DNA of 43,029 bases, from assembly GCA_017621225.1 (NCBI GenBank), contig JAGATN010000045.1, positions 1-43,029 on the forward strand, in the 5' to 3' direction. Position numbers and translations under genes: made by a program. The stretch is from Muribaculaceae bacterium (GTDB lineage Bacteria; Bacteroidota; Bacteroidia; Bacteroidales; Muribaculaceae). Positions 42,971 to 43,029 of the stretch are shown one piece after another (position 1 is the first letter of the stretch; each line of letters opens with the position of its first letter). Below the pieces are notes generated by a model. That model did no database searches. It saw only the letters and a program-made list of their open reading frames with translations, and was not told the DNA's origin.

Positions 42971-43029
42971 ATGAAACAATGGCAGGTATTAAAGACAGTC
43001 TTTCCGGAAGTAATTACGGAGAATTTTGA
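42971..43029 (+). CDS. Start of a gene cut by the window edge, possible IS transposase
   Basis: Nineteen codons are visible (MKQWQVLKTVFPEVITENF) with no stop before the edge. A short start of the form LKxxFPExxxENF recalls the N-terminal protein of ISAon1-type transposases common in Bacteroidota. This is a weak resemblance in 19 residues. The hairpin-rich A/T region before it would fit an insertion-sequence flank. It could equally be an unrelated gene. Confidence 0.35.
   Translation, partial: MKQWQVLKTVFPEVITENF

Noticed and set aside
1-43029. CRISPR arrays, tRNA and rRNA genes
   Set aside because: No regularly spaced repeats, cloverleaf-like segments with terminal CCA, or ribosomal RNA blocks were recognised on reading both strands.

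Overview
The window looks like chromosomal DNA of a gut-type member of the order Bacteroidales. The evidence is a SusC/SusD/SusE locus, many lipoproteins with an SSC/ASC lipobox, a BACON-domain protein, a DUF4494 gene, and promoters of the Bacteroidota kind (a -7 box TAnnTTTG, in one case with a -33 TTTG at exact spacing), with few purine-rich ribosome sites. The Muribaculaceae (S24-7) are my best family guess, but this is inference without a database. No tRNA, rRNA or CRISPR array was seen.

Left part (1-15.2 kb): an outer-membrane beta-barrel protein (70-2496). Then a DUF2723 membrane protein, a NodB-type polysaccharide deacetylase and the queuosine enzyme QueG, all on + and tightly packed. 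A convergent exported GH110 alpha-galactosidase follows on the minus strand. Next on + come argS, a Bax-inhibitor-1 protein, DUF4494 and the PLP-binding protein YggS, then an FHS-type sugar MFS transporter that ends at a strong intrinsic terminator.

Centre (15.4-24.1 kb): seven minus-strand genes, read from 24138 down to 15383. They are a membrane-anchored Ser/Thr kinase, a secreted TPR/BACON protein, a zinc-ribbon FHA protein, a kinase-FHA fusion, an FHA / membrane / coiled-coil / degenerate-trypsin protein, a PP2C phosphatase with a C-terminal membrane anchor, and a second membrane-anchored kinase. Three junctions overlap (TGATG, TAATG, ATGA) and the other gaps are 18-36 nt, so this is one operon. 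It carries writer, eraser, reader and possible envelope output domains of phospho-Ser/Thr signalling, with no secretion-system gene beside it. It is my main candidate for an undescribed system. A transketolase gene diverges from it behind a textbook promoter.

Right part (26.5-38.5 kb): two minus-strand units for glycan use. The first holds two Gfo/Idh/MocA oxidoreductases (one cytosolic, one with a Tat signal), two lipoprotein DUF1080 proteins (3-keto-glycoside hydrolase family) and a lipoprotein TIM-barrel sugar isomerase/epimerase. Together they fit oxidation of a glycoside at C3 followed by cleavage in the envelope. The second is susC-susD-susE, separated from the first by a terminator and probably supplying its substrate. 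The susC leader contains a G10 tract inside a 13-bp inverted repeat.

Far right (38.8-43.0 kb): a two-gene LysO-type lysine exporter, an exported esterase facing it, then mtnN, luxS and an AlbA_2-domain protein in one operon (S-adenosylhomocysteine detoxification and AI-2 formation). The last 460 nt are AT-rich, hold several inverted repeats, and end in the first codons of a gene that may be an insertion-sequence transposase.
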